Shown in pieces: positions 18,629 through 27,573 of a DNA stretch of 32,825 nucleotides. Source of the DNA: Gammaproteobacteria bacterium DTU037 (GTDB taxonomy: Bacteria; Pseudomonadota; Gammaproteobacteria; Pseudomonadales; Pseudomonadaceae); NCBI GenBank assembly GCA_001513025.1, contig LFRZ01000005.1, positions 21,766-54,590 on the forward strand, in the 5' to 3' direction. How positions within the stretch are numbered: the stretch's first letter is position 1; each line of letters opens with the position of its first letter. The notes under the pieces are model-generated. The model ran no database searches. It was not told where the DNA came from and saw nothing but the letters and a program-made list of their open reading frames with translations. Position numbers and translations under genes: made by a program.

Positions 18629-18916
18629 ATGGCACTTGAACGCTGCGACGTGGAAAAACTGGCGCATCTGGCACGACTGGGCCTAGATGACGCTCAAATA
18701 GGCAGCAGCACCACTTCTTTAAATGCCGTCCTCGACATGATCAATGCCATGCAAGCGGTTAATACTGACGGCATCGCGCCACTGGCCAATCCACTCGAAG
18801 CCACTCAACGCTTACGCCCAGACAGCGTTACTGAAAGCAATCACCGTGATGACTACCAAGCCCTCGCACCTGCGGTAGAAAACGGCTTATATCTGGTACC
18901 TAAAGTCATCGATTAA
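18629..18916 (+). CDS. gatC: Asp/Glu-tRNA amidotransferase subunit GatC
   Basis: Small belt subunit that wraps GatA and holds the GatCAB complex together. The complex converts misacylated Asp-tRNA(Asn) and/or Glu-tRNA(Gln) to the amide forms. The 95 residues match the family, with [17 protein letters not shown] at the N-terminus and the conserved tail [29 protein letters not shown] at 18629 has AAGGAG about 8 nt upstream. It leads gatC-gatA-gatB, with 13 bp to gatA. In Pseudomonas the complex mainly serves Asn-tRNA(Asn) formation; whether that holds here depends on the synthetases elsewhere in the genome. Confidence 0.96.
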   Translation: MALERCDVEKLAHLARLGLDDAQIGSSTTSLNAVLDMINAMQAVNTDGIAPLANPLEATQRLRPDSVTESNHRDDYQALAPAVENGLYLVPKVID

Positions 18917-18929
18917 GGACTTATTTGTC

Positions 18930-20381
18930 ATGCATCAACTTACCTTAGCTTCTATTTCGAAAGCGCTGGCTGCCAAGCAGTTTTCTGTGCGCGAGCTGAC
19001 CAGTCATTTATTGACGCGCATCGAACAACTTGACCCACAGCTCAACAGCTTTATTACCATCAGCCAAGACGCGGCTTTACAGCAAGCCGATGCCGCCGAT
19101 GCCTTACGCAGCACAGGCATCAGCGCACCATTGCTCGGCGTGCCCTTAGCCCATAAAGATTTATTTTGCACGGAAGGGGTACGCACCAGCTGCGCCTCAA
19201 AAATGCTGGATAATTTTATTGCGCCTTACAGCGCCACGCTGGTCGATAAACTTAATAAAGCCGGCTGCATCAGCTTAGGCAAACTGAATATGGACGAGTT
19301 CGCCATGGGCTCCTCCGGCGAAACCAGTTTCTACGGCGCCACTAAAAACCCTTGGGATACCAGCCGTGTCCCCGGTGGCTCATCCAGTGGTAGCGCTGCA
19401 GCGGTCGCCGCGCGTTTAGTTCCAGCCAGTACCGGCAGTGATAGCGGTGGCTCGATTCGCCAGCCTGCGGCATTTACCGGTTTAACCGGCATCAAGCCAA
19501 CCTATGGTCGTATTTCACGCTGGGGCATGACGGCCTACGCCTCAAGCCTTGACCAAGCTGGTTTTTTAGCGCACAACGCAGAAGATTGCGCCATGCTCTT
19601 GCAGGCCACGGCTGGCTTTGATGAGCGCGATTCAACCAGCGCACAGCAGCCGGTTGATGACTATGTCGCGGCCTTAACTCAGCCGCTACAAGGGGTACGC
19701 ATTGGTCTGCCCAAAGAATACTTCGACAGCCGTCTCGATGCGCGCATCGGCGATGTGATCTACTCAGCCATCGAGCAGTTGAAACAGCTTGGTGCCAGCT
19801 TTGTGGAGATCAGCTTACCCAGCTTGCCACATGCCGTACCGGCCTATTATGTCATTGCCTCCGCTGAAGCTTCGACCAACTTAGCGCGCTTTGATGGTGT
19901 GCGTTTCGGCTATCGCTGTGAAGATCCAAAAGACTTGCAAGACTTGTACTTACGTTCGCGCAATGAAGCCTTTGGTGAAGAAGTTAAACGCCGCATTATT
20001 ATGGGCACCTACTCACTGTCCACCGGCTATTACGACGCCTACTATTTAAAAGCGCAAAAAATTCGCCGCTTAATCAAAAACGATTTTGACAACGCCTTTA
20101 AAGATGTCGATCTAATCCTCGGCCCGACCACGCCCAATCTACCTTGGCCGCTGGGCAGTAAAATCAATGACCCAGTCGCCGCCTACTTAGAAGATATTTA
20201 TACCGTGCCAGCTAACTTGGCGGGTATTCCAGGTCTGTCGATGCCTGCCGGTATGCTTGATGGTTTACCGGTCGGCGTACAACTGCTCGCACCCTACTTC
20301 CAAGAAGCTCGTATGCTTCAGGTTGCACATCAATTTCAACAACATACTGATTGGCACGCTCGCACGCCAGCCGGATTCTGA
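18930..20381 (+). CDS. gatA: Asp/Glu-tRNA amidotransferase subunit GatA
   Basis: Amidase subunit that releases ammonia from glutamine for GatB. The 483 residues carry the amidase-signature catalytic triad. The lysine is K76 in VPLAHKDLF, the cis-serine S151 in [15 protein letters not shown], and the nucleophile S175 in [13 protein letters not shown]. The spacings (75 and 24) are those of characterised GatA proteins. The C-terminal third has [12 protein letters not shown] and the family-typical [16 protein letters not shown] at 18930 is preceded by AAGGA. The gene sits between gatC and gatB with an 11-bp gap to gatB, indicating a single operon. Confidence 0.98.
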   Translation: MHQLTLASISKALAAKQFSVRELTSHLLTRIEQLDPQLNSFITISQDAALQQADAADALRSTGISAPLLGVPLAHKDLFCTEGVRTSCASKMLDNFIAPYSATLVDKLNKAGCISLGKLNMDEFAMGSSGETSFYGATKNPWDTSRVPGGSSSGSAAAVAARLVPASTGSDSGGSIRQPAAFTGLTGIKPTYGRISRWGMTAYASSLDQAGFLAHNAEDCAMLLQATAGFDERDSTSAQQPVDDYVAALTQPLQGVRIGLPKEYFDSRLDARIGDVIYSAIEQLKQLGASFVEISLPSLPHAVPAYYVIASAEASTNLARFDGVRFGYRCEDPKDLQDLYLRSRNEAFGEEVKRRIIMGTYSLSTGYYDAYYLKAQKIRRLIKNDFDNAFKDVDLILGPTTPNLPWPLGSKINDPVAAYLEDIYTVPANLAGIPGLSMPAGMLDGLPVGVQLLAPYFQEARMLQVAHQFQQHTDWHARTPAGF

Positions 20382-20392
20382 GGACGACTCAC

Positions 20393-21838
20393 ATGCAATG
20401 GGAAACCGTGATCGGGCTGGAAATCCACGCACAGCTCGCAACTAACACTAAAATTTTCTCGGGTAGCTCGACCACCTTCGGTGCCGAACCCAACACTCAG
20501 GCCAGCTTAATTGACTTGGCCATGCCTGGCACTTTACCGGTGCTCAACCAAGAAGCCGTACGCATGGCCTGCATGTTTGGCTTAGCGGTGGATGCACATA
20601 TCGCTGAGTACAATATTTTCGCGCGAAAAAACTACTTCTACCCTGACCTACCCAAAGGCTATCAAACCAGCCAAATGGATGATCCGATTGTCGGCATGGG
20701 GCATTTGGATATTGCCTTAGAAGACGGCAGCATCAAACGCGTCGGCATTACCCGTGCGCACCTTGAAGAAGATGCGGGCAAAAGCTTGCACGAAGACTTT
20801 AGCGGCATGACCGGAATTGACTTAAACCGTGCCGGTACACCGCTCTTAGAAATCGTCTCAGAACCAGAACTAAGCAACGCTAAAGAAGCGGTGGCCTACG
20901 CTAAAGCCATCCACACCTTAGTGCGCTACTTAAATATCTGTGACGGCAATATGGCTGAAGGCTCGTTCCGCTGCGACTGTAACGTCTCGGTGCGCCCCAA
21001 AGGCCAAACGACGCTGGGGACGCGCACTGAAATCAAAAACGTGAACTCGTTTCGCTTTATTGAACGCGCAATCAATCATGAGATTCAACGTCAAATTGAA
21101 TTGATTGAAGACGGCGGTAAAGTGGCGCAAGAAACCCGTTTGTACGATCCAAGCAAAGATGAAACGCGCTCCATGCGCAGCAAAGAAGAAGCCAACGATT
21201 ACCGTTACTTCCCTTGCCCAGATTTGCTACCGGTGCATATTCCACGCGAGATGCTCGAGGCTCTACGTACTAAGCTGCCTGAGTTGCCCACGCAAAAACG
21301 TGAACGTTTCGAGTCTGCTTTTGGCTTATCCACTTACGATGCCAGTGTGTTATCCGCCAGCCGTGAAATGGCTGACTACTTTGAAGTCGTCACCGCTACT
21401 TGTCAGGATGCTAAGCTGGCGACCAACTGGGTGATGGGTGAGCTGTCCAGCCTACTTAATAAAGAAAACCTAGAGATCACTCAGTCACCGGTTAGCGCTG
21501 AGCACTTGGGTGGTATGTTGCTGCGCATTAAAGACAACACCATTTCCGGCAAAATCGCGAAAATGGTGTTTGAAGCCATGGCGGCAGGCGAAGGCGACGC
21601 GGATCACATTATTGAACAGCGCGGCCTCAAGCAAGTCACTGACAGCGGCGCGATTGAAGCGATGCTCGATGAAGTACTGGCGGCTAACGCCGAGCAAGTT
21701 GAACAATACCGCGCCAGCGATGAAAATAAGCGTGGCAAAATGTTTGGTTTCTTTGTTGGGCAAGCCATGCGCGCCTCAAAAGGCAAAGCCAACCCGCAAC
21801 AAGTCAATGAGTTACTCAAGCAAAAACTTGATCAGTAA
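20393..21838 (+). CDS. gatB: Asp/Glu-tRNA amidotransferase subunit GatB
   Basis: Kinase/transamidase subunit that activates the misacylated aminoacyl-tRNA and accepts ammonia from GatA. The 481 residues include the start [15 protein letters not shown], the catalytic-site region [26 protein letters not shown]-like [36 protein letters not shown] and the zinc-like [11 protein letters not shown]. The YqeY-like tRNA-binding tail follows from about residue 330. The correct start is ATG 20393 (GAGGA 8 nt upstream). An upstream in-frame TTG lies inside gatA and adds 14 non-homologous residues. A 12-bp hairpin follows the gene, marking the likely operon end. Confidence 0.98.
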   Translation: MQWETVIGLEIHAQLATNTKIFSGSSTTFGAEPNTQASLIDLAMPGTLPVLNQEAVRMACMFGLAVDAHIAEYNIFARKNYFYPDLPKGYQTSQMDDPIVGMGHLDIALEDGSIKRVGITRAHLEEDAGKSLHEDFSGMTGIDLNRAGTPLLEIVSEPELSNAKEAVAYAKAIHTLVRYLNICDGNMAEGSFRCDCNVSVRPKGQTTLGTRTEIKNVNSFRFIERAINHEIQRQIELIEDGGKVAQETRLYDPSKDETRSMRSKEEANDYRYFPCPDLLPVHIPREMLEALRTKLPELPTQKRERFESAFGLSTYDASVLSASREMADYFEVVTATCQDAKLATNWVMGELSSLLNKENLEITQSPVSAEHLGGMLLRIKDNTISGKIAKMVFEAMAAGEGDADHIIEQRGLKQVTDSGAIEAMLDEVLAANAEQVEQYRASDENKRGKMFGFFVGQAMRASKGKANPQQVNELLKQKLDQ

Positions 21839-21849
21839 TCTGTGACTGC

Positions 21850-21881
21850 ACTGCAGCTGGCCGGCAATCGCCAGCTGCAGT
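21850..21881 (+). terminator. Terminator-like hairpin after gatB
   Basis: ACTGCAGCTGGC (21850-21861) and GCCAGCTGCAGT (21870-21881) form a perfect 12-bp stem with an 8-nt loop, 11 nt after the gatB stop. Only three T follow, so it is strong in stem but weak in T-run. It is likely the gatCAB terminator, possibly partial. Confidence 0.65.
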
Positions 21882-21917
21882 TTACAGCCCTGCATGCACT
21901 GCCCAAGGAGTTAGTCT

Positions 21918-22280
21918 ATGCGTATTTTTATGCTCGTTGCCGCGCTACTGTTAGTCAGCGCCTGCTCCTCACAACACACCCGTCCAGAGGCCATTAGCAG
22001 TGGCAAAGCGTCCTGGTATGGCGCACAACACCACGGCAAGAAAACCGCCAGCGGCGAACGCTTTAACCAACACGCGCTGACTGCCGCGCATCGCAACCTA
22101 GCCTTTGGCACGCGCGTCAAAGTCACCAACAGGCTGAACAACAAAAGTGTCACGGTACGCATCAATGATCGCGGCCCCTATAGCAAAGGCCGTATTATTG
22201 ATATATCACGCGCCGCCGCAGAAAAAATTGATATGCTTCAGCGCGGTGTTATTCCTGTGCAGATACAGGTGTTGCGCTAA
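21918..22280 (+). CDS. Short RlpA-like lipoprotein (double-psi beta-barrel)
   Basis: A 120-residue predicted outer-membrane or periplasmic lipoprotein. The signal peptide (RIFMLVAALLL) ends in the lipobox LVSAC with the lipidated Cys at residue 16. Nearly all the rest is a single RlpA-type double-psi barrel: GKASWYGAQHHGKKTASGERF, LTAAHRNLAFGTRVKVTN, VTVRINDRGPYSKGRIIDIS, AAAEKIDM. In P. aeruginosa, full-length RlpA cleaves naked glycan strands at the septum; the catalytic-type residues E (SGER), H (AAHR) and D (NDRGP) are seen here. Unlike full RlpA it has no SPOR domain, so septal targeting through denuded glycan is not expected. It follows gatB as in P. aeruginosa (PA4485 position). AGGAG precedes ATG 21918. 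Confidence 0.85.
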   Translation: MRIFMLVAALLLVSACSSQHTRPEAISSGKASWYGAQHHGKKTASGERFNQHALTAAHRNLAFGTRVKVTNRLNNKSVTVRINDRGPYSKGRIIDISRAAAEKIDMLQRGVIPVQIQVLR

Positions 22281-22362
22281 TATATTTCACTGAAAAGACC
22301 CTCACCGCTGCAGCACAACCTGCTAATCTAGCGGCCATAATGTAAAGAGTCGGAGTCACCGC

Positions 22363-23466
22363 ATGTCCATCGAAATGTTTGTTTACCTTATTGGCGGCTT
22401 TATCTTGCTGGTATTCGGCGCAGAAGTGCTGGTCCGTGGTGCTGCACGCCTAGCGGCACGCTTTGGTATTTCACCACTGATTATTGGTTTAACCGTGGTT
22501 GCTTTTGGTACCAGCGCACCAGAAATGGCAGTCAGTACCCAGTCGGCCTTTCTCGGCCAAGGTGACATTGCGATTGGTAATGTGATTGGCAGCAATATCT
22601 TTAACGTATTGGGGGTTTTAGGCTTATCCGCGTTAATTACGCCGCTACTGGTATCACGTCAGTTGGTCCGTCTTGATGTGCCATTGATGATTGCCGCCGG
22701 CTTTTTAGCCTGGTTTTTAGCCTTAGATGGCAGCTACAGCCGTCTCGATGGTTTGATTTTATTTGCCTGTATTATCAGCTATACCGGCTATTTAATTATC
22801 AGCAGTTTAAAGGCTTGGAAACCAGGCCAAGCATTGCAGAGCGACGAAGAATATAGTGCCCAGGTTAACCCGCACCGGTACGCCACCTTAATGAATACGG
22901 CCTATATTTTGGCTGGCCTCGCCTTACTGGTAACCGGCTCTAATCTATTGGTCAGTGGCGCCGTAAGCTTGGCGCAAGCCTTAGGCTTATCTGAGCTGGT
23001 GATTGGCTTAACCATTATCGCCGTTGGCACCTCATTACCTGAACTGGCCACATCCTTGATTGCCGCGTGGAAAGGTGAGCGTGATATTGCCGTGGGTAAT
23101 ATTGTCGGCAGCAACCTGTTTAATTTGCTCGCGGTACTAGGTTTGGCCGGTTTGGTCTCACCCGAGAAAATTGCCGTTGCACGCTCTGCGATTGAATTTG
23201 ATTTTCCAGTGATGATGGCGGTAATGGTGGCCTGTCTGCCAATTTTCTTCGCCGGCTATCGTATCAACCGCTGGGAAGGCGCATTATTTTTAAGCTATTA
23301 CGTGGCCTATACCGCCTACTTGATTATGCAAAGCAATGGTGATTCCTTTGCTAACACCTTTGCCGATGCCATCATTGGCTATGTGGTACCGTTAACTGCC
23401 ATTACGTTATTTGTGATTGCCGCACGCGCTTGGCGTATCCAGCGTGGCTTACCCTTAGAAAAATAA
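22363..23466 (+). CDS. Calcium/sodium antiporter (CaCA family, YrbG-like)
   Basis: A 367-residue inner-membrane cation exchanger of the K+-dependent Na+/Ca2+ exchanger-like (YrbG) group. It shows about ten membrane helices in two inverted halves. Each half carries the ion-binding alpha-repeat: VVAFGTSAPEMAVSTQSA with IAIGNVIGSNIFNVLGVLG in the first (about residues 45-90), and IIAVGTSLPELATSLIAA with IAVGNIVGSNLFNLLAVLG in the second (about 220-265). Both repeats keep their acidic residue (APEM, LPEL), so the protein looks functional. ATG at 22363 has GGAG about 8 nt upstream. It is 82 bp from the RlpA-like gene and 62 bp from rsgA, all in the same direction. Na+/Ca2+ exchange is inferred from family. 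Confidence 0.9.
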   Translation: MSIEMFVYLIGGFILLVFGAEVLVRGAARLAARFGISPLIIGLTVVAFGTSAPEMAVSTQSAFLGQGDIAIGNVIGSNIFNVLGVLGLSALITPLLVSRQLVRLDVPLMIAAGFLAWFLALDGSYSRLDGLILFACIISYTGYLIISSLKAWKPGQALQSDEEYSAQVNPHRYATLMNTAYILAGLALLVTGSNLLVSGAVSLAQALGLSELVIGLTIIAVGTSLPELATSLIAAWKGERDIAVGNIVGSNLFNLLAVLGLAGLVSPEKIAVARSAIEFDFPVMMAVMVACLPIFFAGYRINRWEGALFLSYYVAYTAYLIMQSNGDSFANTFADAIIGYVVPLTAITLFVIAARAWRIQRGLPLEK

Positions 23467-23473
23467 ATGTAGA

Positions 23474-23496
23474 GCGCCACTGAATATTCAGTGCGC
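23474..23496 (+). other. Palindrome between the antiporter gene and rsgA
   Basis: CACTGAATATTCAGTG is a perfect 16-bp palindrome at 23478-23493. With a bulged C, GCGC arms extend the stem (23474-23477 and 23493-23496). It begins 7 nt after the antiporter stop and about 33 nt before rsgA. No T-run follows. It could be a weak hairpin terminator or a dimeric operator; nothing in the sequence decides. Confidence 0.45.
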
Positions 23497-23528
23497 CCTG
23501 TTAAGCGCCTTTACACAATGAGTTGACT

Positions 23529-24560
23529 ATGGCCAAACGTACACTAAATCGCCGCCAAGGCTGGCGTATTAATAAGATCCAAGACGAACGTCTGGCGCGC
23601 GCAGCCAAGCGTGAAGAGCGTACCCTTGAGGAGCTGGAAGGTGGCGACTTAGGTACTGAGCAGCATGGTCTGGTGATTGCTCACTTTGGCGTACAAGTCG
23701 AAGTGGAAGCGGAGTCAGAAGAACTGGCTGGGCAAACCTATCGCTGCTATCTGCGCGCCAATCTACCGGCGCTGGTAACCGGTGATCGCGTAGTCTGGCG
23801 TCCGGGTAACCAAGGCCTGGGCGTGATTGTTGCGCAACTGCCACGTCACAGTGAATTACGCCGCCCTGACTCGCGCGGACAGTTAAAACCGGTCGCCGCT
23901 AACGTCGACCTGATTGTGATTGTGTTCGCCCCATTGCCAGAGCCGCATGCCAACTTAATTGACCGTTATATTATTGCTGCCGAACATGCGGGGATTAAAC
24001 CCTTATTGCTGCTCAATAAATCTGACTTACTCGATTCTAGCGGCAGCTCACGCGCACATAACTTGCTCAACACCTACCACAGCTTAGGCTATCCCCTGCT
24101 TGAGGTCTCGGCCTATTCCGGTGATGGTTTGGCAAAACTGCAAGCGCAACTGAATAATCAGGTCAGCGTCTTTGTTGGCCAATCTGGTGTTGGTAAATCA
24201 TCCTTAGTCAACTGCTTGCTGCCAGATACTGACACGCGTGTCGGCCCGCTTTCAGAACTCACGGGTAAAGGTACGCACACGACAACCACCGCGCGCTTAT
24301 TTCACTTCCCTGCCGGCGGCGATTTGATTGACTCACCGGGTATTCGTGAATTTGGCCTAAGCCATGTCAGCGTCGCCGATGTGGAAGCAGGTTTTATTGA
24401 GTTTCAGGAACATTTAGGCCTCTGTCGCTTTCGCAACTGCAGCCATGAGCATGAGCCGGGTTGTGCTTTATTAGCCGCGGTTGAAGCCGGCAAAATCCAC
24501 CCACAACGCTTGGCCAGTTTCAAACATATTATCAGCGGTCTGACTAGCGACCATTATTGA
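23529..24560 (+). CDS. rsgA: Ribosome small subunit-dependent GTPase RsgA
   Basis: Circularly permuted GTPase that checks late 30S subunit maturation. The 343 residues have a basic N-terminal tail ([20 protein letters not shown]) and an OB-fold (about residues 35-110). The permuted GTPase domain follows: G4 LLNKSDLL, G1 [15 protein letters not shown], then [15 protein letters not shown] and G3 [14 protein letters not shown]-terminal zinc knuckle is seen in [15 protein letters not shown] start at ATG 23529 ([10 protein letters not shown], as in other Pseudomonas RsgA); a TTG two codons earlier adds nothing. The Shine-Dalgarno is weak. In P. aeruginosa orn lies upstream and motB/motA downstream; neither is present here. 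Confidence 0.97.
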   Translation: MAKRTLNRRQGWRINKIQDERLARAAKREERTLEELEGGDLGTEQHGLVIAHFGVQVEVEAESEELAGQTYRCYLRANLPALVTGDRVVWRPGNQGLGVIVAQLPRHSELRRPDSRGQLKPVAANVDLIVIVFAPLPEPHANLIDRYIIAAEHAGIKPLLLLNKSDLLDSSGSSRAHNLLNTYHSLGYPLLEVSAYSGDGLAKLQAQLNNQVSVFVGQSGVGKSSLVNCLLPDTDTRVGPLSELTGKGTHTTTTARLFHFPAGGDLIDSPGIREFGLSHVSVADVEAGFIEFQEHLGLCRFRNCSHEHEPGCALLAAVEAGKIHPQRLASFKHIISGLTSDHY

Positions 24561-24567
24561 ACACTGC

Positions 24568-24600
24568 ACCGCCGTGCTTAGCAATAGGCACGGCGGTTTA
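24568..24600 (+). terminator. Intrinsic terminator after rsgA
   Basis: ACCGCCGTGC (24568-24577) and GCACGGCGGT (24588-24597) form a perfect 10-bp GC-rich stem with a 10-nt loop, followed by TTTA, 8 nt after the rsgA stop. The T-run is short but the stem is strong. It isolates rsgA from psd. Confidence 0.7.
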
Positions 24601-24658
24601 GCATCGATTGATTATTAATATTTTAATCACAAGCTAAGAGCAGCACTGTACTCATACG

Positions 24659-24688
24659 TACAACTGCTGAGTCGATATGAGCTATACT
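24659..24688 (+). promoter_or_regulatory. Candidate psd promoter
   Basis: TATACT (24683-24688) is a good -10, about 64 bp before the psd ATG. The -35 at 18-nt spacing (TACAAC, 24659-24664) is poor. The AT-rich 191-bp gap and the upstream terminator make a promoter here likely. Confidence 0.4.
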
Positions 24689-24751
24689 GCGCCATTCATT
24701 ACAATTTTATTTCGTATCATTTTATTAATAAATAACTAAGGGTCTCAGTAC

Positions 24752-25615
24752 ATGGACATCAAGCAGCGTCTATTTATTTTTATGCAATATATATTGCCGC
24801 AGCATACATTGTCGCGCTTAATTGGCCATCTAGCAGAGTGCCAAACACCTTGGTTTAAAAATCGTCTGATTGTTTGGTTTATCAAGCGCTATCAGGTGAA
24901 TATGAGTGAAGCGCAGCTGGAAGATCCAAGTGCCTACCGTCACTTTAATGACTTTTTCACTCGCGCACTAAAGCCCGATGCGCGCCCCATCGATGACACA
25001 GCTCAAGCGGTGGTCAGTCCTGCTGATGGTGCCATCAGTCAATTGGGCAGCATTGAACATGGCCGTATTTTTCAGGCCAAAGGCCACAGCTTCAGTTTAT
25101 TAGAATTACTGGGTGGTGATGCCGAGCGCGCGGCACCTTTTATGGGTGGTAGTTTCTCAACCATCTACTTATCACCCAAAGATTACCACCGTGTGCATAT
25201 GCCGCTGACCGGTATTTTACGTGAAATGGTCTACGTCCCTGGCCGTTTGTTTTCCGTCAATCAAACCACCGCGGAACATGTGCCTGAGCTTTTTGCGCGC
25301 AATGAGCGTGTCGCCTGCCTCTTTGATACTGAACAGGGCCCAATGGCCGTGGTATTAGTCGGTGCCATGGTGGTAGCCAGCATTGAAACAGTCTGGGCGG
25401 GTTTAATCACCCCGCCGCTACGCGAGATACGCAGCTACGATTACAGCCAAGCCTCTAGACAACCGATTACCCTGCAAAAGGGTGCGGAACTGGGGCGTTT
25501 TAAATTAGGCTCGACGGCCATTGTTTTATTTGGTGCCAACCATGTGCAATGGAATGCTGATTTACACGCCAGCAGCGCCGTACAAGTCGGCCAGTGCCTT
25601 GCTGTAGAAGTTTGA
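24752..25615 (+). CDS. psd: Phosphatidylserine decarboxylase proenzyme
   Basis: Inner-membrane enzyme that makes phosphatidylethanolamine from phosphatidylserine. The 287 residues match the bacterial type I proenzyme. The self-cleavage motif LGST is present, with cleavage expected between Gly253 and Ser254, giving a C-terminal alpha chain with an N-terminal pyruvoyl group. Other conserved features are [17 protein letters not shown] near residue 65, the charge-relay Asp in [13 protein letters not shown], and the His in [16 protein letters not shown] at 24752 has AAGGG about 9 nt upstream. In P. aeruginosa psd is also followed by the equivalent of the next gene and then fimX (PA4957-PA4959). 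Confidence 0.97.
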   Translation: MDIKQRLFIFMQYILPQHTLSRLIGHLAECQTPWFKNRLIVWFIKRYQVNMSEAQLEDPSAYRHFNDFFTRALKPDARPIDDTAQAVVSPADGAISQLGSIEHGRIFQAKGHSFSLLELLGGDAERAAPFMGGSFSTIYLSPKDYHRVHMPLTGILREMVYVPGRLFSVNQTTAEHVPELFARNERVACLFDTEQGPMAVVLVGAMVVASIETVWAGLITPPLREIRSYDYSQASRQPITLQKGAELGRFKLGSTAIVLFGANHVQWNADLHASSAVQVGQCLAVEV

Positions 25616-25628
25616 CGAAAGGTATAAT
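25599..25628 (+). promoter_or_regulatory. Candidate promoter for the PilZ-like gene and fimX
   Basis: A perfect -10 TATAAT (25623-25628) lies just after the psd stop, with TTGCTG (25599-25604) 18 nt upstream, inside the end of psd. The expected start site is near 25635, about 75 nt before the chosen ATG at 25710. It could drive the next gene and fimX as one unit. Confidence 0.5.
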
Positions 25629-25709
25629 TAAACGCTAACGGCACATAGCCAAAAACCAATATTGACGCAACTTAAGTCATATAAAAAGCCGCTTAAGCAG
25701 GACCCTCTA

Positions 25710-27515
25710 ATGGATGCACGCAGCCCTACACTACGTTTACGCATACCGACACCGCAAGGTACTTATGTTGCCTTCTGCAAGCCGTACCCGCGCGAACTAA
25801 AATTGTGGATCGAAGACCTGCCCAAAGCCAATATTGGTGAAACTGCGCGACTATTGTATCAAGCGCTGATTGAACTCAATGACTTCAAAACACCGGCTGA
25901 TAACCGCATACAATTGCTTGAGTTATTACGCCCAGAAGTGATGTTTATTAACTCACAACTGGAGAAACACTTTTTAAATAACTCAATTATGCTGGATGAG
26001 CGGCCGAAAAAAGTTGCCAATTTGTGCCAAGCAATACAAAACCATTTAACCATTGGTTATAAATTAGTTATTGCCGATAGCCTTGAACAACGCGGTACTA
26101 TTTTAGCTTTAGCCCTACAGCGCAGCATGCACAGTATGTTTGCCTCCTTAGTGCGCACCTACCAGCTGTATTACCCAGCACCACGCTTATTTTGGTTAGA
26201 GTTACATCAAGTCTATTTACTGGCGCGTAAAAACAATCTGCATACCCAGCCGATTAGCGAAACCTTACTGAGCAATATTTCAGAGCAAAGTATTGAGTCA
26301 GCGTACCGCTGTGCTTTACTACTGAGCTGTGCACGCATCAATCAAATGCGCCAAAGTGATATTGCACTCTTGGCGCGTATTTTACCCAGCTGGAGTCATC
26401 TCTCTGCTCTGCAGAATGTCGAATTAGCCAGCAGTTTATTTGTGGTCAACCTCAACAGTGATGCGCCACCACGCTACAAAGAGTTGATTGCCGAAGATCA
26501 GAGTACAACACACCTAGGTTTTAATACGCTGGCGCTGGCTGAAGCACTGATGGAGCAGCAACAGCCATTGATTCAATATAAAAAAACTGCCGCCCGCCTG
26601 AGTGTGCCGGAGAATATGTCCGGCACACTCATTGCACAACTGTGCAGCGCATGGGGAAATATTGCCAAACGCGACTTTCAACGCACCAGCAGTCAAGGCA
26701 GCTTGCAGGTGTGTTTAGGTATGAGTGCCGTCCATTACTATTTGGCCGGACAAGAGTCTTTTGAGCAACATCTCCAATTGCCAAGCGCATCACTGGTCGA
26801 ATACAACCCTGATAACAGTCCGCCTGATATCTGGAACTATGCCATTGATGCTAGGCTTGATACAGAAAAAGACCCTTTACTCGCTGATCTGATTGAGTAT
26901 CAAGCAACGCCCATCATCACCGATCACACCAGCCCTGAGCCGATAGCGCCCACTGCGGCTTTATACCCTGCCTATGCCTTATCGATCGTCAATCATAGCC
27001 CTGGCGGCTATTGCCTCGCTTGGCACGACACTGTTCCTGCGCAGTTGCAAGCAGGGGAAATTATCGCCTTACGTGAGACCACGGATAAAGCCTGGACGAC
27101 AGCCGTGGTGCGTTGGATTCGCCAAGCAGGCACGAGCAGCACACAAATGGGTATTGAATTGATTGCACCCAACGCTCAACCCTGCGGCTTACAATTGTTA
27201 CGCAGTGGTGATCTATCAAGTAATTTTTTACGCGCGCTACTGGTTCCAGAAATACCTGCCCTATCGCGCTCAGCCAGTCTAATTGTGCCGCGCATTCCTT
27301 TTCACGAAGGTAATCAGGTGATCATTAATCAGCGCGGCAAAGAGCTTAAAGCAGTTCTGACTAAGCGGTTAATGAATACAGGAAGTGTGAACCAATTTGA
27401 ATTCAACCTGTTAACACCTGTGCAACCCGTTAAAACTGTGAACACCAGCACAGCCCCAACAGTAAAAAGCAAGGACAGTAGCGAAGACTTTGACTCACTC
27501 TGGAAGTCACTGTAA
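25710..27515 (+). CDS. Uncharacterised protein with PilZ-like C-terminal domain, upstream of fimX
   Basis: A 601-residue soluble-looking protein with no signal peptide or membrane helix. The N-terminal two thirds is helix-rich with no motif I can name. The segment around residues 415-500 resembles a PilZ barrel: NHSPGGYCLAW (from Asn428) fits the (D/N)xSxxG half of the c-di-GMP motif, followed by LQAGEIIALRE, WTTAVVRWIRQ and QMGIELIAP. I cannot see the partner RxxxR motif before it, so c-di-GMP binding is doubtful. Start: ATG 25710 has AGGA about 8 nt upstream; an in-frame TTG at 25662 would add 16 residues. It corresponds by position to P. aeruginosa PA4958 and is 58 bp from fimX, which hints at a joint role in type IV pilus or c-di-GMP control (inference). 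Confidence 0.8.
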   Translation: MDARSPTLRLRIPTPQGTYVAFCKPYPRELKLWIEDLPKANIGETARLLYQALIELNDFKTPADNRIQLLELLRPEVMFINSQLEKHFLNNSIMLDERPKKVANLCQAIQNHLTIGYKLVIADSLEQRGTILALALQRSMHSMFASLVRTYQLYYPAPRLFWLELHQVYLLARKNNLHTQPISETLLSNISEQSIESAYRCALLLSCARINQMRQSDIALLARILPSWSHLSALQNVELASSLFVVNLNSDAPPRYKELIAEDQSTTHLGFNTLALAEALMEQQQPLIQYKKTAARLSVPENMSGTLIAQLCSAWGNIAKRDFQRTSSQGSLQVCLGMSAVHYYLAGQESFEQHLQLPSASLVEYNPDNSPPDIWNYAIDARLDTEKDPLLADLIEYQATPIITDHTSPEPIAPTAALYPAYALSIVNHSPGGYCLAWHDTVPAQLQAGEIIALRETTDKAWTTAVVRWIRQAGTSSTQMGIELIAPNAQPCGLQLLRSGDLSSNFLRALLVPEIPALSRSASLIVPRIPFHEGNQVIINQRGKELKAVLTKRLMNTGSVNQFEFNLLTPVQPVKTVNTSTAPTVKSKDSSEDFDSLWKSL

Positions 27516-27573
27516 GTTCTGATCTATTGATTTCAGCCAACAGGGATGTGCTGCGTGCACTTGTGTACTCGTT

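Noticed and set aside
25662-25709. TTG start adding 16 residues to the PilZ-like protein
   Set aside because: There is no Shine-Dalgarno before it, whereas AGGA precedes ATG 25710. Not fully excluded.
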